Source: Pyxidicoccus xibeiensis (GTDB lineage Bacteria > Myxococcota > Myxococcia > Myxococcales > Myxococcaceae). From it: a DNA stretch of 64,000 bases. The stretch covers positions 174,383-238,382 of the forward strand of contig NZ_JAJVKV010000015.1 in assembly GCF_024198175.1 (NCBI RefSeq). Direction: 5' to 3'. This document shows, piece by piece, positions 14,822-22,913 of the stretch. Every line of letters starts with the position of its first letter. Positions within the stretch are counted from its first letter, which is position 1. The position numbers were made by a program, and so were the translations under genes. The notes under the pieces are model-generated. The model saw only the letters and a program-made list of their open reading frames with translations, did no database searches and was not told the DNA's origin.

Positions 14822-16498
14822 ATGGCATGGATGCAGCAGGTGTGGACGCGAAGGACCATCGACTGCCTGGTCGTTGGCATCCCGTTCGAAATCCTGACCT
14901 CTATCTGCTTCGCCAAGCTCCTTCCACTGGCGGCCTGGCAGGCCACCGAGGCCTTTGTCGCAGTCGCCCTGGTCGTCTTCTCCTGTGAGGAGCTGCTGCT
15001 GGCCCTGCTGCTCCGGTGGGCGCTGCAGCCGGTAGAGCGCTGGCGGAGCGTCCGAGGGACTCTCGACGAGACGGACGCGGTCATCCATCAAGCCCTGCTG
15101 CGCGCCTACTACACCCCCCGGTGGTTTACGGTGGCGTGGGGGGCCTCCTGGGCCCTCGCGCTGTCGAGCCTGCCAGCCGTGCTGGCGCTGCTTCTGCCGG
15201 AGCGCGTGCGCCTGGGGGAAAGGGAGCTGCTGCTCACCGGCCTCATCGTCCTCGCGACGGTCTCGGCCAAGGCCGTCGTGGCGACGCCACTCTTCATCTG
15301 GCGCCTCGCGCCCACCACCCGGGAGCTCTCGCTCGTCGCCCGCCAGCGGCGCCTGCTCACCCTGCCCCGCGTCATCTCCTTCCGGAGGAGGCTGCTGGTC
15401 TTCACCGCCTGTCTCGCGCTGACGCCGACGTGTTGGATGGCCTGCGCGTTCCTCGCCCCCTCGCCAACGCCCGGCACGATGTTCCTCTTCACCTTCACCG
15501 CGCTGGTCTGGGCCCCGATGAGTGCGTTCCTCGTCACCAAGGCCGTGTCCGGGCAGGTCAACGCCATCCGGAAGGCCGTGGACGGAGTGGTCGAGCGCTC
15601 GTCCACCCTGGACGTGGGGTACATCCCGGTGCAGCAGCCCGACACGCTCGGCGACCTGGCCGAGGGCATCAACAGCATGGTGGACCAGCTCAACGCGAGC
15701 GCCGTGACCAACCAAGAGCAGCTGGTGGAGCTGGACAGGCTCTACCGACAGGCCGCGGAAGCGCTGCGGCTCCGGGACGAATTCCTCCTGGTGGCTTCCC
15801 ATGAGCTGAAGACGCCCTTGACGTCCCTCTCGCTGACCCTGGAGACGATGGAGCGGAAGCACCCAGCGGCGTTGGAGGAGCCGAAGGAACGTCTCAAGCG
15901 CGCCCGGCGCCAGGTCACCAGTCTCATCGGCCTGGTCGACGACCTCCTGGATGTCGGCCGTATCCAGCAGGGGCACCTGGAGCTGCGGCAAGCGCCCGTC
16001 TCCCTCGGCTCGCTCCTGGCCGAAGTCATCGCGAGCTTCCGCCCCCTCGCTCCGCGTCACCACCTCACCCTGGAGCTCCCGCAGGGGGAGGTCCCCGTGA
16101 AGGGAGACGCGGCGCGGCTGACGCAGGTCTTCAACAACCTCCTGGACAACGCCATCAAGTACAGTCCCGAGGGCGGAGCCGTCAGGGTGAAGCTCATGCG
16201 CGGCGAGGGCCTGGCTCGCGTGTCGGTCTCGGACGAGGGAGTCGGCATTCCCGCCGAGCAGTTTCCCGAGCTCTTCGAGCGCTTCTTCCGCGCCCGCACC
16301 ACCACGACGAAGAGCTTTGGAGGACTGGGGCTCGGCCTCTACATCACCCGGAACCTGGTGGAGCGGCACGGCGGGCGCATCGACGTGCAGAGTGAGGTGG
16401 ACCAGGGCACCACCTTCGTCGTGACATTCCCCGAGTTGCGCGAGGCCCAGCGGGAGGTGGCGTTCCCACCGCGGCAGGAAGCCCCTAGCGAAATGTAG
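14822..16498 (+). CDS. Membrane sensor histidine kinase (HisKA/HATPase_c)
   Basis: The protein has 558 residues. Six or so hydrophobic segments lie between residues 13 and 240. A HAMP-like linker (VSGQVNAIRKAVDGVVERSS) and a coiled coil (about 290-318) follow. HisKA carries the acceptor His327 in FLLVASHELKTPLTSL, and the HATPase has the N-box NNLLDNAIKYS, DEGVGIP and GGLGLGLYITR. No response regulator lies next to it, so it is an orphan kinase, as is common in myxobacteria. ATG 14822 is chosen over long upstream extensions, which would run through the LysR gene in another frame. Confidence 0.82.
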   Translation: MAWMQQVWTRRTIDCLVVGIPFEILTSICFAKLLPLAAWQATEAFVAVALVVFSCEELLLALLLRWALQPVERWRSVRGTLDETDAVIHQALLRAYYTPRWFTVAWGASWALALSSLPAVLALLLPERVRLGERELLLTGLIVLATVSAKAVVATPLFIWRLAPTTRELSLVARQRRLLTLPRVISFRRRLLVFTACLALTPTCWMACAFLAPSPTPGTMFLFTFTALVWAPMSAFLVTKAVSGQVNAIRKAVDGVVERSSTLDVGYIPVQQPDTLGDLAEGINSMVDQLNASAVTNQEQLVELDRLYRQAAEALRLRDEFLLVASHELKTPLTSLSLTLETMERKHPAALEEPKERLKRARRQVTSLIGLVDDLLDVGRIQQGHLELRQAPVSLGSLLAEVIASFRPLAPRHHLTLELPQGEVPVKGDAARLTQVFNNLLDNAIKYSPEGGAVRVKLMRGEGLARVSVSDEGVGIPAEQFPELFERFFRARTTTTKSFGGLGLGLYITRNLVERHGGRIDVQSEVDQGTTFVVTFPELREAQREVAFPPRQEAPSEM

Positions 16499-16904
16499 GG
16501 GAGCCGGTGCGGCGGAAGCGGGCCAGGGCCAGCCCACCGAGGACCATGCCGATGAGCCCCACCCCCAGCGCCACGATGGCCCCACCCCGCCCGTTGCCGG
16601 TGCCGATACCACCGGCGGAGCGGACAATATGCAGCGCGCTGAGGACCATGCCGAGCAGTCCCACCCCCAGCGCCATGATGGCCCCGGGCCGCCCGGGGCC
16701 GGTGCCGATACGACCGGCGGCACGGGCCAGCGCCAGCCCACCGAGGACCACGCTGCTCAGCCCCACCACGGCGGCCACGGTGGCCCCGAGTCGCCCGGAG
16801 CTGGTGCCGAGCGGCGATGATGCGGCGTGGCTCACGCCCCCTACCAGCGCAACCGCCGCGAACAGCGCGACGCGCCCCCAAGACGACAGTCGAGACCTCT
16901 CCAT
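16485..16904 (-). CDS. Small membrane protein with internal repeats (DUF6223-like)
   Basis: This 139-residue protein has a signal or transmembrane leader followed by three similar hydrophobic units of about 35 residues. Each consists of G-R-x-G-A-[TI]-[VM]-A-x-x-V-G-L, a V-L-x-x-L-A/H-x-x-R helix end and a short GIGTG turn. This matches my recollection of DUF6223 proteins, which often lie beside AraC-type regulators. Its last 14 bases overlap the end of the convergent histidine kinase gene. It shares direction with the AraC gene upstream (63-bp gap). Function is unknown. Confidence 0.6.
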   Translation of the reverse strand: MERSRLSSWGRVALFAAVALVGGVSHAASSPLGTSSGRLGATVAAVVGLSSVVLGGLALARAAGRIGTGPGRPGAIMALGVGLLGMVLSALHIVRSAGGIGTGNGRGGAIVALGVGLIGMVLGGLALARFRRTGSPTFR

Positions 16905-16967
16905 GGCGTCGTTTCCTTTCCTCGCCCAGACGCTAGGAGCGGAGAAGGACGCGGGATTGGACGAATT

Positions 16968-17792
16968 TTACCCGTCGTCGCCCGGCAGCGCGACGTGGTG
17001 CTCCTTCACGGGCGCACCGCGGTGCCGAAGGAACGCCGCTGGGGAAAAGCCGGAGAACGCCACGAAGTCGCGGATCATGTGGGACTGGTCGAAGTAGCCG
17101 CACTCGAGTGCCAGCTGGGGCCAGTCCGGCACCGGAGGCAGCTCTGCCATCGCCAGCGTGCGCTGGAAGCGTCGCACGCGGCTGAAGAGCTTGGGCGTGA
17201 TGCCGACGTCGGCGGTGAAGAGCTCGATGAACCGGCGGCGGCTGAGGTCCAGCTCCGCGGCGACATCACCGACGTTGCTTCCGCCGCCGAGGCGCTCGAG
17301 GGCGAAGTGCATCGCGCGCTGGCGTTCCGGCGTGGCGCGAAGCGAGGCGAGCAGCACCTCTTCGAGGATGCGGAAGCGCTCCACCGGGACGCGCGCCGAG
17401 CACAGGCGCTCGCGGAGCCGGCGTGCGCGAGCTCCCCAGAGCGTCTCCAGGTCGACGTGCGTATCCGCGAGCTCTCCCGGCGGGAGGCCGAGGACCGCGC
17501 GGGCGCCGCCGGGGCGGAAATGGACGCCGACCATGGAGGCGTGCTCGCGCGTGTCGATGACGAAGTAGCTGCGGTAGGCGCCGGAGACGACCGCGCCCGA
17601 GAAGCGGCGGCAGCGCGTCGGGTCGACCGGGTCGTAGATGCGAACCACGTCCTCGTGGAGGTTGACGACCAGCTCGAGCGTGCCGCTGGGAACGATGCGC
17701 TCCTGCGCGTGGGCCGGCGCGTCGCTGAGGGCCCAGAAGTACTCCACGAAGTCCGCGAGCGGCGCCATGGGGGCGTGGGAGGTGTAGAGCAT
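16968..17792 (-). CDS. AraC-family transcriptional regulator
   Basis: The protein has 274 residues. An N-terminal DUF6597-like sensor domain (YFWALSD, then ERIVPSGTLELVVNL, FSGAVVSGAYRSYFVID, GVHFRPGGARAVLG) is followed by two C-terminal AraC HTH motifs (VGDVAAELDLSRRRFIELF, then WPQLALECGYFDQSHMIRDF and FSGFSPAAFLR). Position directly before the DUF6223-like gene on the same strand suggests it controls that gene. The effector is unknown. The family often regulates small membrane or stress proteins. Confidence 0.88.
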   Translation of the reverse strand: MLYTSHAPMAPLADFVEYFWALSDAPAHAQERIVPSGTLELVVNLHEDVVRIYDPVDPTRCRRFSGAVVSGAYRSYFVIDTREHASMVGVHFRPGGARAVLGLPPGELADTHVDLETLWGARARRLRERLCSARVPVERFRILEEVLLASLRATPERQRAMHFALERLGGGSNVGDVAAELDLSRRRFIELFTADVGITPKLFSRVRRFQRTLAMAELPPVPDWPQLALECGYFDQSHMIRDFVAFSGFSPAAFLRHRGAPVKEHHVALPGDDG

Positions 17793-17881
17793 CGGAACCT
17801 GGCGCGAGAGTATGGCACGGCCATGGGGTGTGCACGCCTGGCCCGTCGTCGCGTGCGGCGGACGTGCGATGATGCACTCGC

Positions 17882-18544
17882 ATGGAGCGCCTGTCCTTCA
17901 GCATGGAACCCCTTGCCGTGGACGAGGAGCGGCTGACGTCGCTGCTGCCCGCCTTCACCGAGTACCGCTACGAGCTCACCGAGCCTCGCTACCCGTGGCG
18001 GCTCCCCGGCGTCGTCTTCCCGCTGGCGCCGCCCGCGGTGAACAACTGCTGCACCTTCGTCGAGGCCCTGACGGTGAGGGCCTTCTCCGACGCGCATGGC
18101 CCCGCCTTCGAATGGGACCTGCGCCGTCACCGTCAGATGATGGTGGAGTCCGACGACGACCCATTCTCGCCGGTGAAGGCCGCCGTGGAGAGCGGCATGG
18201 CGGTTCCCGCGCCGTCCCCGGACGCGCCACCCCACCCGTGGACGCTGGTGCAGGGCTGGCGCAACCAGTGGCGCTCCGGGCACACCTTCCTCGTCGTGGA
18301 CCACCACCCGCCCACCGACAAGGTCCTGATGCTGGAGTCCACCCAGGCGTTCGGGCTCGATGGCGTCGGGTACCGAGGCATCGGCAATCTGCGCGACCAG
18401 GGAATCCAGCCCCCGACCCGGTGGTGGGAGCACCCTGAGGTGTGGACGTGGGGCCGCGTCCGCGCCACGTATCTCTTCCGGCAGCAGGCCTGGCTGAAGG
18501 TCCGCCATCGGAAGCTCTCGGGGCTTGATAGCGCGCCTCGCTGA
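17882..18544 (+). CDS. Possible papain-fold (NlpC/P60-like) protein
   Basis: This 220-residue soluble protein has no signal peptide. A Cys pair in VNNCCTFVEALTVRAF opens a helix, and a strand SGHTFLVVDHH supplies His, followed by VLMLESTQAFGLDGVGYRG. The Cys-helix, then G-H-x-x-[FI]-V order recalls NlpC/P60 or related cysteine hydrolases. The match is weak and the protein could be unrelated. It is encoded alone; the truncated TetR duplicate abuts its 3' end on the opposite strand. Confidence 0.4.
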   Translation: MERLSFSMEPLAVDEERLTSLLPAFTEYRYELTEPRYPWRLPGVVFPLAPPAVNNCCTFVEALTVRAFSDAHGPAFEWDLRRHRQMMVESDDDPFSPVKAAVESGMAVPAPSPDAPPHPWTLVQGWRNQWRSGHTFLVVDHHPPTDKVLMLESTQAFGLDGVGYRGIGNLRDQGIQPPTRWWEHPEVWTWGRVRATYLFRQQAWLKVRHRKLSGLDSAPR

Positions 18545-18561
18545 CCATGGTCCGTGATTCC

Positions 18562-18903
18562 TGCGTGCAGGAAGACGGAGCTGAAGACTCCAGACATCCG
18601 CAACACATGGTTGGCCAGCACCCGCCAGAGGGCGAAGAAGCCCTCGCGGAAGCCCGCGCCCTCGTCCGTGCTGGCCATCTGGAACTCGTAGCGCGCATAC
18701 CGGCACAGCTCGTCCTCGGAGAAGTCCCGAATGGCCAGCGCACAGCCCCGCTTGCTGCCGTAGCGCCGGTACAGCGAGCCGACCGACATGCGCATCACCC
18801 GCGCCAGCTCCGCGGCCGAGGTGTTCTCGTAGCCGCGCTGCGCCATGACCGCCGCCGCCTCCTCCATCCGCGTGGCCACGAACTGCTGGTACAGCTCCAT
18901 CAT
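18562..18903 (-). pseudogene. Truncated duplicate of the TetR gene at 63 kb
   Basis: The first 114 residues, from ATG 18903, match the TetR-family protein at 62693-63871 with seven substitutions, including His54 to Cys and Tyr67 to Cys. They contain the HTH (NTSAAELARVMRMSVGSLYR) and the start of the ligand domain. Identity stops abruptly after FLHA at 18562. The frame stays open to 18133, but only by reading antisense through the neighbouring gene, so the product would be a chimera lacking the dimer or ligand half. It is most likely non-functional, although the DNA-binding domain and operator are intact. Confidence 0.8.
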
Positions 18904-18935
18904 CTGCCCACCCCCTGCCGGACCGACCCGTCCGT

Positions 18936-18953
18936 GGAAGGAACGTTCCTTCC
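18936..18953. promoter_or_regulatory. TetR operator palindrome (copy 1)
   Basis: GGAAGGAACGTTCCTTCC is a perfect 18-bp palindrome 33 bp upstream of the truncated TetR start. It is conserved without change at 63904-63921, while the surrounding bases have diverged, which argues for selection as a binding site. Confidence 0.7.
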
Positions 18954-19190
18954 GCGAGGACCTTCCTACCGGGTGGGGCTGACATGTCGACGGAGGACGA
19001 CCGGCCAGGTCACCGGGGACCACGGCCCACGGGAGGCCGGAAGCCCCCTCGGGGGTTCAGGCGATGCGGGCTCCCTCCAGGTCTCGAGTCGGCCCTCCGA
19101 GAGCCTGCCCATGGCAGGTCCCGAAGCCCCGGAGCGTCGGGCGCTGGCACGGCGTGGCCGCACCGGGGCTGTTCTTCCCGCCCTGGGGCT

Positions 19191-19854
19191 TCACCCTGTC
19201 AGGCCTCGCGACTTCTGATGACCTCGCTCCCGGATGGCGAGGTCGACGACGCGGCGCTTCGCCTGCTGGCGCGTGCGCCACGGCTTCGCCCCCTGGACAT
19301 CACCCTGGAGGGGTCGTTGGCATCTGGGCGGTAGTAGGCCTCCATCAGTTGCCGGGTGGTGTCGTCGTTCACCTTCCACAGGCTCATCACCACCGTCTCG
19401 GCTCCCGCCACCACGAGCGCGCGGCGCAGCCCGTAGATGCCCTGCCCTTGCTTGACGTCGCCTCGGCTGGAGAAGAAGCGCGCGACGGCGAGGGAGCGCT
19501 CGGCACGCGCTGGAGCCTCTCCGCTGGAGGGACCGGCTGCTGGAGACGTGGCAGCAGGTCCTTGCCGGAGGTGAGATAGGCGAAGTCGAAGGTATCCACG
19601 AGGAAGCTCTTGCCGTCGTGAAGGGCGGCGAAGGGCACCATCGCCAGCTGGCCATCCGGTGAGACGAAGAGGCGTCGGGCGCTCAGGCAATCTGCGACTG
19701 CCGGATGCATGCCGCCGAGCACTGCCTCCATCAGCACCAGTGCATGTTCCATCTGCACCACAGCCTCGGCGTACTTGCCGGCCCCGCTGAGTGTCTCCGC
19801 CTCTTTCCCATTGCACGTCTGGGCCGCAACTCCCGACAGGTACCAGCTCGGCAA
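19191..19854 (-). pseudogene. TPR-CHAT protein remnant
   Basis: Minus-strand fragments in three frames give one decayed protein. The first is a kinesin-light-chain-like TPR (GKYAEAVVQMEHALVLMEAVLG). It is followed directly, after an apparent internal deletion, by CHAT-domain pieces: RRLFVSPDGQLAMVPFAAL and FLVDTFDFAYLTSGKDLL. After a frame change come IYGLRRALVVAGAETVVMSLW and NDDTTRQLMEAYYR. CHAT is a caspase-like protease fold. The strand carrying the catalytic His region is largely gone, and at least two frameshifts separate the pieces. The gene is broken and probably lost its N-terminal repeats. Confidence 0.7.
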
Positions 19855-19976
19855 GGGGCCAGACTGCTCGACGGCATGCCGCCACCCTCGCGGGTTCCGT
19901 GGCTAGTGCCGCTGGCGTGCTCTCTCTAGTATCCGCTGCGGCTGGAGCCCCAGCCGCCCTCGAGAAGGAGCACATC

Positions 19977-20750
19977 ATGAAGCGGTTGCAGGACAAGGTC
20001 GCGGTCATCACCGGCGGCGGCAGTGGCATCGGAGCGGCGACGGCCGCGCTCTTCGTCCAGGAGGGCGCCCGGGTGGTGGTGGTGGGCCGGAACGCGGAGA
20101 AGCTCCGCAAGACGGTGCAGGACATCAACCACGAGAACGTCAGCTACACCGTGGCGGATGTCTCGCAGGTCGAGGACACCCAGCGCTACCTCCGTGAAGC
20201 GGTGGAGCGCTACGGCGGGCTCGACATCCTGGTGAGCAACGCGGGCATCCAGGGGGAGTTCCACCCCATCTCCGACATCCCCGTGGAGTCCTTCGACGCG
20301 GTGATGGCCATCAACGTGCGCGGGACATGGCTGGCCATCAAGTACGCCTTCCCCGAGCTGCAGAAGCGCGGCGGCGGGAGCATCATCCTCACCTCCTCGG
20401 CGGGAGGCCTCGGTGGGATGGGAATCTCCTCGCCGTACGTGGCCAGCAAGCACGCCGTCGTGGGAATCGCGCGCGCGGCCGCCATCGACGGTGCGCCCCA
20501 CCGCATCCGGGTCAACGCCGTATGCCCCGGCCCTGTCGACAACGACATGATGACCAACGTGGAGCGGACCCTGGGGGTCGGCAAGGAGGCCGAGATTCGG
20601 GCCTGGGTCGCCGGACGCGTGCCCCTCAAGCGCTTCGCCTCCAACGAGGAGGTCGCCCGGTTGAACCTCTTCCTCGCCAGCGAGGACAGCAGCTACTGCA
20701 CCGGCGGCGCCTATCCCGTGGACGGTGGCTGGTCCTCCAGCCTGCCCTGA
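19977..20750 (+). CDS. Short-chain dehydrogenase/reductase
   Basis: This 257-residue classical SDR is complete. The cofactor motif is TGGGSGIG (residues 12-19), NAG is at 88-90, the catalytic Ser is in LTSSAGG (about 140-141), and Tyr154-x3-Lys158 lies in YVASK. The AGRNA-like stretch after beta-2 (VVGRNAEKL) suggests NADP preference. ATG 19977 follows GAGAAGGAG and is preferred over an in-frame extension. The substrate cannot be told; relatives oxidise sugars, steroids or cyclohexanols. It is encoded alone, with decayed DNA upstream. Confidence 0.88.
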   Translation: MKRLQDKVAVITGGGSGIGAATAALFVQEGARVVVVGRNAEKLRKTVQDINHENVSYTVADVSQVEDTQRYLREAVERYGGLDILVSNAGIQGEFHPISDIPVESFDAVMAINVRGTWLAIKYAFPELQKRGGGSIILTSSAGGLGGMGISSPYVASKHAVVGIARAAAIDGAPHRIRVNAVCPGPVDNDMMTNVERTLGVGKEAEIRAWVAGRVPLKRFASNEEVARLNLFLASEDSSYCTGGAYPVDGGWSSSLP

Positions 20751-20889
20751 GCAGCGCGGCGCGGGCAGCACCTTCTCCCCGCTGCTCGCGCCCCTCTTCA
20801 CCTGCTCGTTCCCTCCCCCGCCGCCTGGCCGTCGGGACGGACGCGCACGGACACTTGACTGAACGTGCTTTCAGGCACACGGTGCGCAT

Positions 20890-21930
20890 GTGAAGGCGCG
20901 CCCCATCGACAATCCGCCCAACCCCTGGGCCAGCACCGCGGTGGAGTACCTGGACGAGATTCCGCCCTCGAAGCTGGAGGTGTTCGAGGACCACAGCCGG
21001 CAGGTGGTGTCGCGCAACGACAGCCCGGACGTGTGCTTCACCTGGAGCGTCAACCCGTACCGCGGCTGCCTGCACGCCTGCGCCTACTGCTACGCGCGCC
21101 CCTCGCACCAGTACCTGGACCTGGGCGCCGGCACGGACTTCGAGACGAAGCTGGTGGTGAAGCCGCGCGCTCCGGAGCTGTTGCGCGAGGCCTTCGAGAA
21201 GCCGTCGTGGAAGGGCGAGACGGTCGTCTTCAGCGGCGTCACCGACTGCTACCAGCCGCTGGAGGCGTCCCTGCGCCTCACGCGCGGCTGTCTGGAGGTC
21301 TGCGCCGAGTACCGCAACCCGGTGGGCATCATCACCAAGGGCGTGCTGATTGAGCGGGACATCGACGTCCTCCAGCGCCTGGCCCGGGACGCGCGGCTGT
21401 GGGTGAGCGTCAGCCTGCCCTTCCACAACGCGGAGCTCGCCCGCGCCATGGAGCCCTACGCGGCGTCACCCCAGCGGCGGCTGCTCGCCATTCAGCGGCT
21501 CACCGAGGCCGGCATCGACGTGGCGGTGTCCGTGGCCCCCATCATCCCGGGGCTCAACGACGAGGACATCCCCCGGGTGCTCGCCGCGGCGCGCGAGGCG
21601 GGCGCCACCCGCGCCCACCACACCCTGGTGCGCCTGCCCGGCCCGGTGCAGGAAGTCTTCACGGAGCGCCTGCGCGCGAAGCTGCCCCTGCGCGCCGAGC
21701 GCGTGCTGCACCGCATCCGCGAGACGCGCGGCGGGGAGCTCACCGACTCGCGCTTCAAGAGCCGCATGCGTGGCGAGGGGCTCTACGCGGAGACCATTCA
21801 CCGCCTCTTCCACACGGCGGCGCGCAAGGTGGGCATCCGCACCTCGTCCGTCACCGAGCACGACGCCCCGGACACCTTCCGGCGCCCGGAGCGCAAGCCG
21901 CCGCCCACCCCGCAGCTCAGCCTCTTCTGA
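20890..21930 (+). CDS. PA0069-family radical SAM protein
   Basis: The protein has 346 residues. The radical-SAM cluster motif C-x3-C-x2-C is seen in GCLHACAYCYARPSH. The surrounding NPYRGCLHAC and LGAGTDFETKLVVKP, then VFSGVTDCYQPLEA, define the PA0069/SplB-like family. Members carry one [4Fe-4S] cluster and are suspected DNA- or nucleotide-acting enzymes, but no reaction is established. The GTG at 20890 is the probable start, giving the usual N-terminal N-P-P-N-P-W segment. It is convergent with the small membrane protein gene one base downstream. Confidence 0.88.
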   Translation: MKARPIDNPPNPWASTAVEYLDEIPPSKLEVFEDHSRQVVSRNDSPDVCFTWSVNPYRGCLHACAYCYARPSHQYLDLGAGTDFETKLVVKPRAPELLREAFEKPSWKGETVVFSGVTDCYQPLEASLRLTRGCLEVCAEYRNPVGIITKGVLIERDIDVLQRLARDARLWVSVSLPFHNAELARAMEPYAASPQRRLLAIQRLTEAGIDVAVSVAPIIPGLNDEDIPRVLAAAREAGATRAHHTLVRLPGPVQEVFTERLRAKLPLRAERVLHRIRETRGGELTDSRFKSRMRGEGLYAETIHRLFHTAARKVGIRTSSVTEHDAPDTFRRPERKPPPTPQLSLF

Positions 21931-21931
21931 G

Positions 21932-22180
21932 CTATCTGCGGATGGCCTGGACGATGCTGATGAGGATGACGGCCCCCACCGTGGCCACCGCCAGCGAGTA
22001 GAGGTTGAAGCCCGTCACACCCCTGCCGCCAATCAGGCTGAACAGCCAGCCGCCCAGCATCGCGCCGATGATGCCGGTGGCGACGTTGGCGAACAGCCCC
22101 ATCCGGGCATTGGTGCCCTTGATGATGCTCGCCAGCCAACCGGCGATTCCTCCGAGCACCAGCCACGTACAGATACCCAT
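21932..22180 (-). CDS. GlsB/YeaQ/YmgE-family stress membrane protein
   Basis: This 82-residue protein has three hydrophobic segments. Family marks are the early GGIAGWLASIIKG, N-A-R-M-G-x-x-x-N-[VI]-A-T-G-I-I-G-A-[MV]-L-G-G-W-L-F and a final hydrophobic helix ending VQAIRR. The start at ATG 22180 matches family length and follows an AGGGAGGAC ribosome site. These proteins are induced by envelope stress in several bacteria; the exact function is unknown. Confidence 0.88.
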   Translation of the reverse strand: MGICTWLVLGGIAGWLASIIKGTNARMGLFANVATGIIGAMLGGWLFSLIGGRGVTGFNLYSLAVATVGAVILISIVQAIRR

Positions 22181-22314
22181 GTCGTCCTCCCTTCCCACCA
22201 GCTGCCTTCGACTACGGGCGAAGCGTCGGGGGATTGCACTCCCCCTCTACACGACGACGCCCCGCGGCTCACGAGGAGACACGGGGCGCCGGTCACATCC
22301 AGGAAGGCCCGGGC

Positions 22315-22875
22315 TCAGTCCTTGCCGAGCATCCCATCCTTGAGGTCACCGTCCACGGGGCTCTTCCCCACGAAGACGGAGAAGAGCGCGTCCGCGAAGT
22401 CCTTGCCCTCCACGGTAATGGTCTGCCCGCCCTTGGCGCTCTGCACGCGGGTGCCCTGGCCGGGGACGTAGGTGAGGATGAGCTCGTCGCCCTTCTTCAC
22501 GTCGGTGACGCCCGAGTTGAACTGGTCCAGCTTGGGCTGCAGCTCCGCCAGCTTGCTGCCCGCGTTCTTCTTGAAGGCATCGCCGATGGCGTCGGTGATG
22601 GTCTTCTTGTCCAAGTCCCGCAGCATGTACATGCGCACGCGCTTGATTTCGTCCGCGCTGATGATCTTCGCCCCGTCCTGGGACGGGTTCTCCACGTACA
22701 GCCCCGCGGTGTAGACCTTGAACACCATCTTGGTGCGCAGCCCCACCCCGTTGAGCTTCAGCTCCTTGCCCTCCACGGTGGCAGTCTCCGGGTACTTCAC
22801 CCCGGCGACGTCCTTGGCAAACGCGGGAGCGGCGAGCAGCAGGGACAGCGCGACGGCGGACAGCGTGGTTTTCAT
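22315..22875 (-). CDS. Exported chalcone-isomerase-like protein
   Basis: This 186-residue protein has a clean signal peptide (LSAVALSLLLAAPAFA) and a chalcone-isomerase-fold domain: GVGLRTKMVFKVYTAGLYV, then KRVRMYMLRDLDKK, GDELILTYVPGQGT and FADALFSVFVGKSPVD. Bacterial members are periplasmic and usually lack flavonoid substrates; a fatty-acid or lipid-binding role has been suggested for the fold. It lies 38 bp downstream of serC in the same direction and may share its transcript. Confidence 0.85.
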   Translation of the reverse strand: MKTTLSAVALSLLLAAPAFAKDVAGVKYPETATVEGKELKLNGVGLRTKMVFKVYTAGLYVENPSQDGAKIISADEIKRVRMYMLRDLDKKTITDAIGDAFKKNAGSKLAELQPKLDQFNSGVTDVKKGDELILTYVPGQGTRVQSAKGGQTITVEGKDFADALFSVFVGKSPVDGDLKDGMLGKD

Positions 22876-22913
22876 GAAACCTCCGGTAGGTAATCCCTGG
22901 GGTTGGACGCAGC

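Larger units (their letters stand above)
18562..19013. repeat. Segmental duplication, copy 1
   Basis: This block corresponds base for base (constant offset 44968) to 63530-63981. It covers the 5' half of the TetR gene, its palindromic operator and about 50 bp beyond. The left edge is sharp at 18562. The right edge fades near 19013, where GACGACCGG-CAGGT is still shared. Confidence 0.75.

Noticed and set aside
18133..18561. C-terminal half of the truncated TetR gene
   Set aside because: It is open only because it is antisense to the gene at 17882-18544, and it has no similarity to TetR ligand domains.
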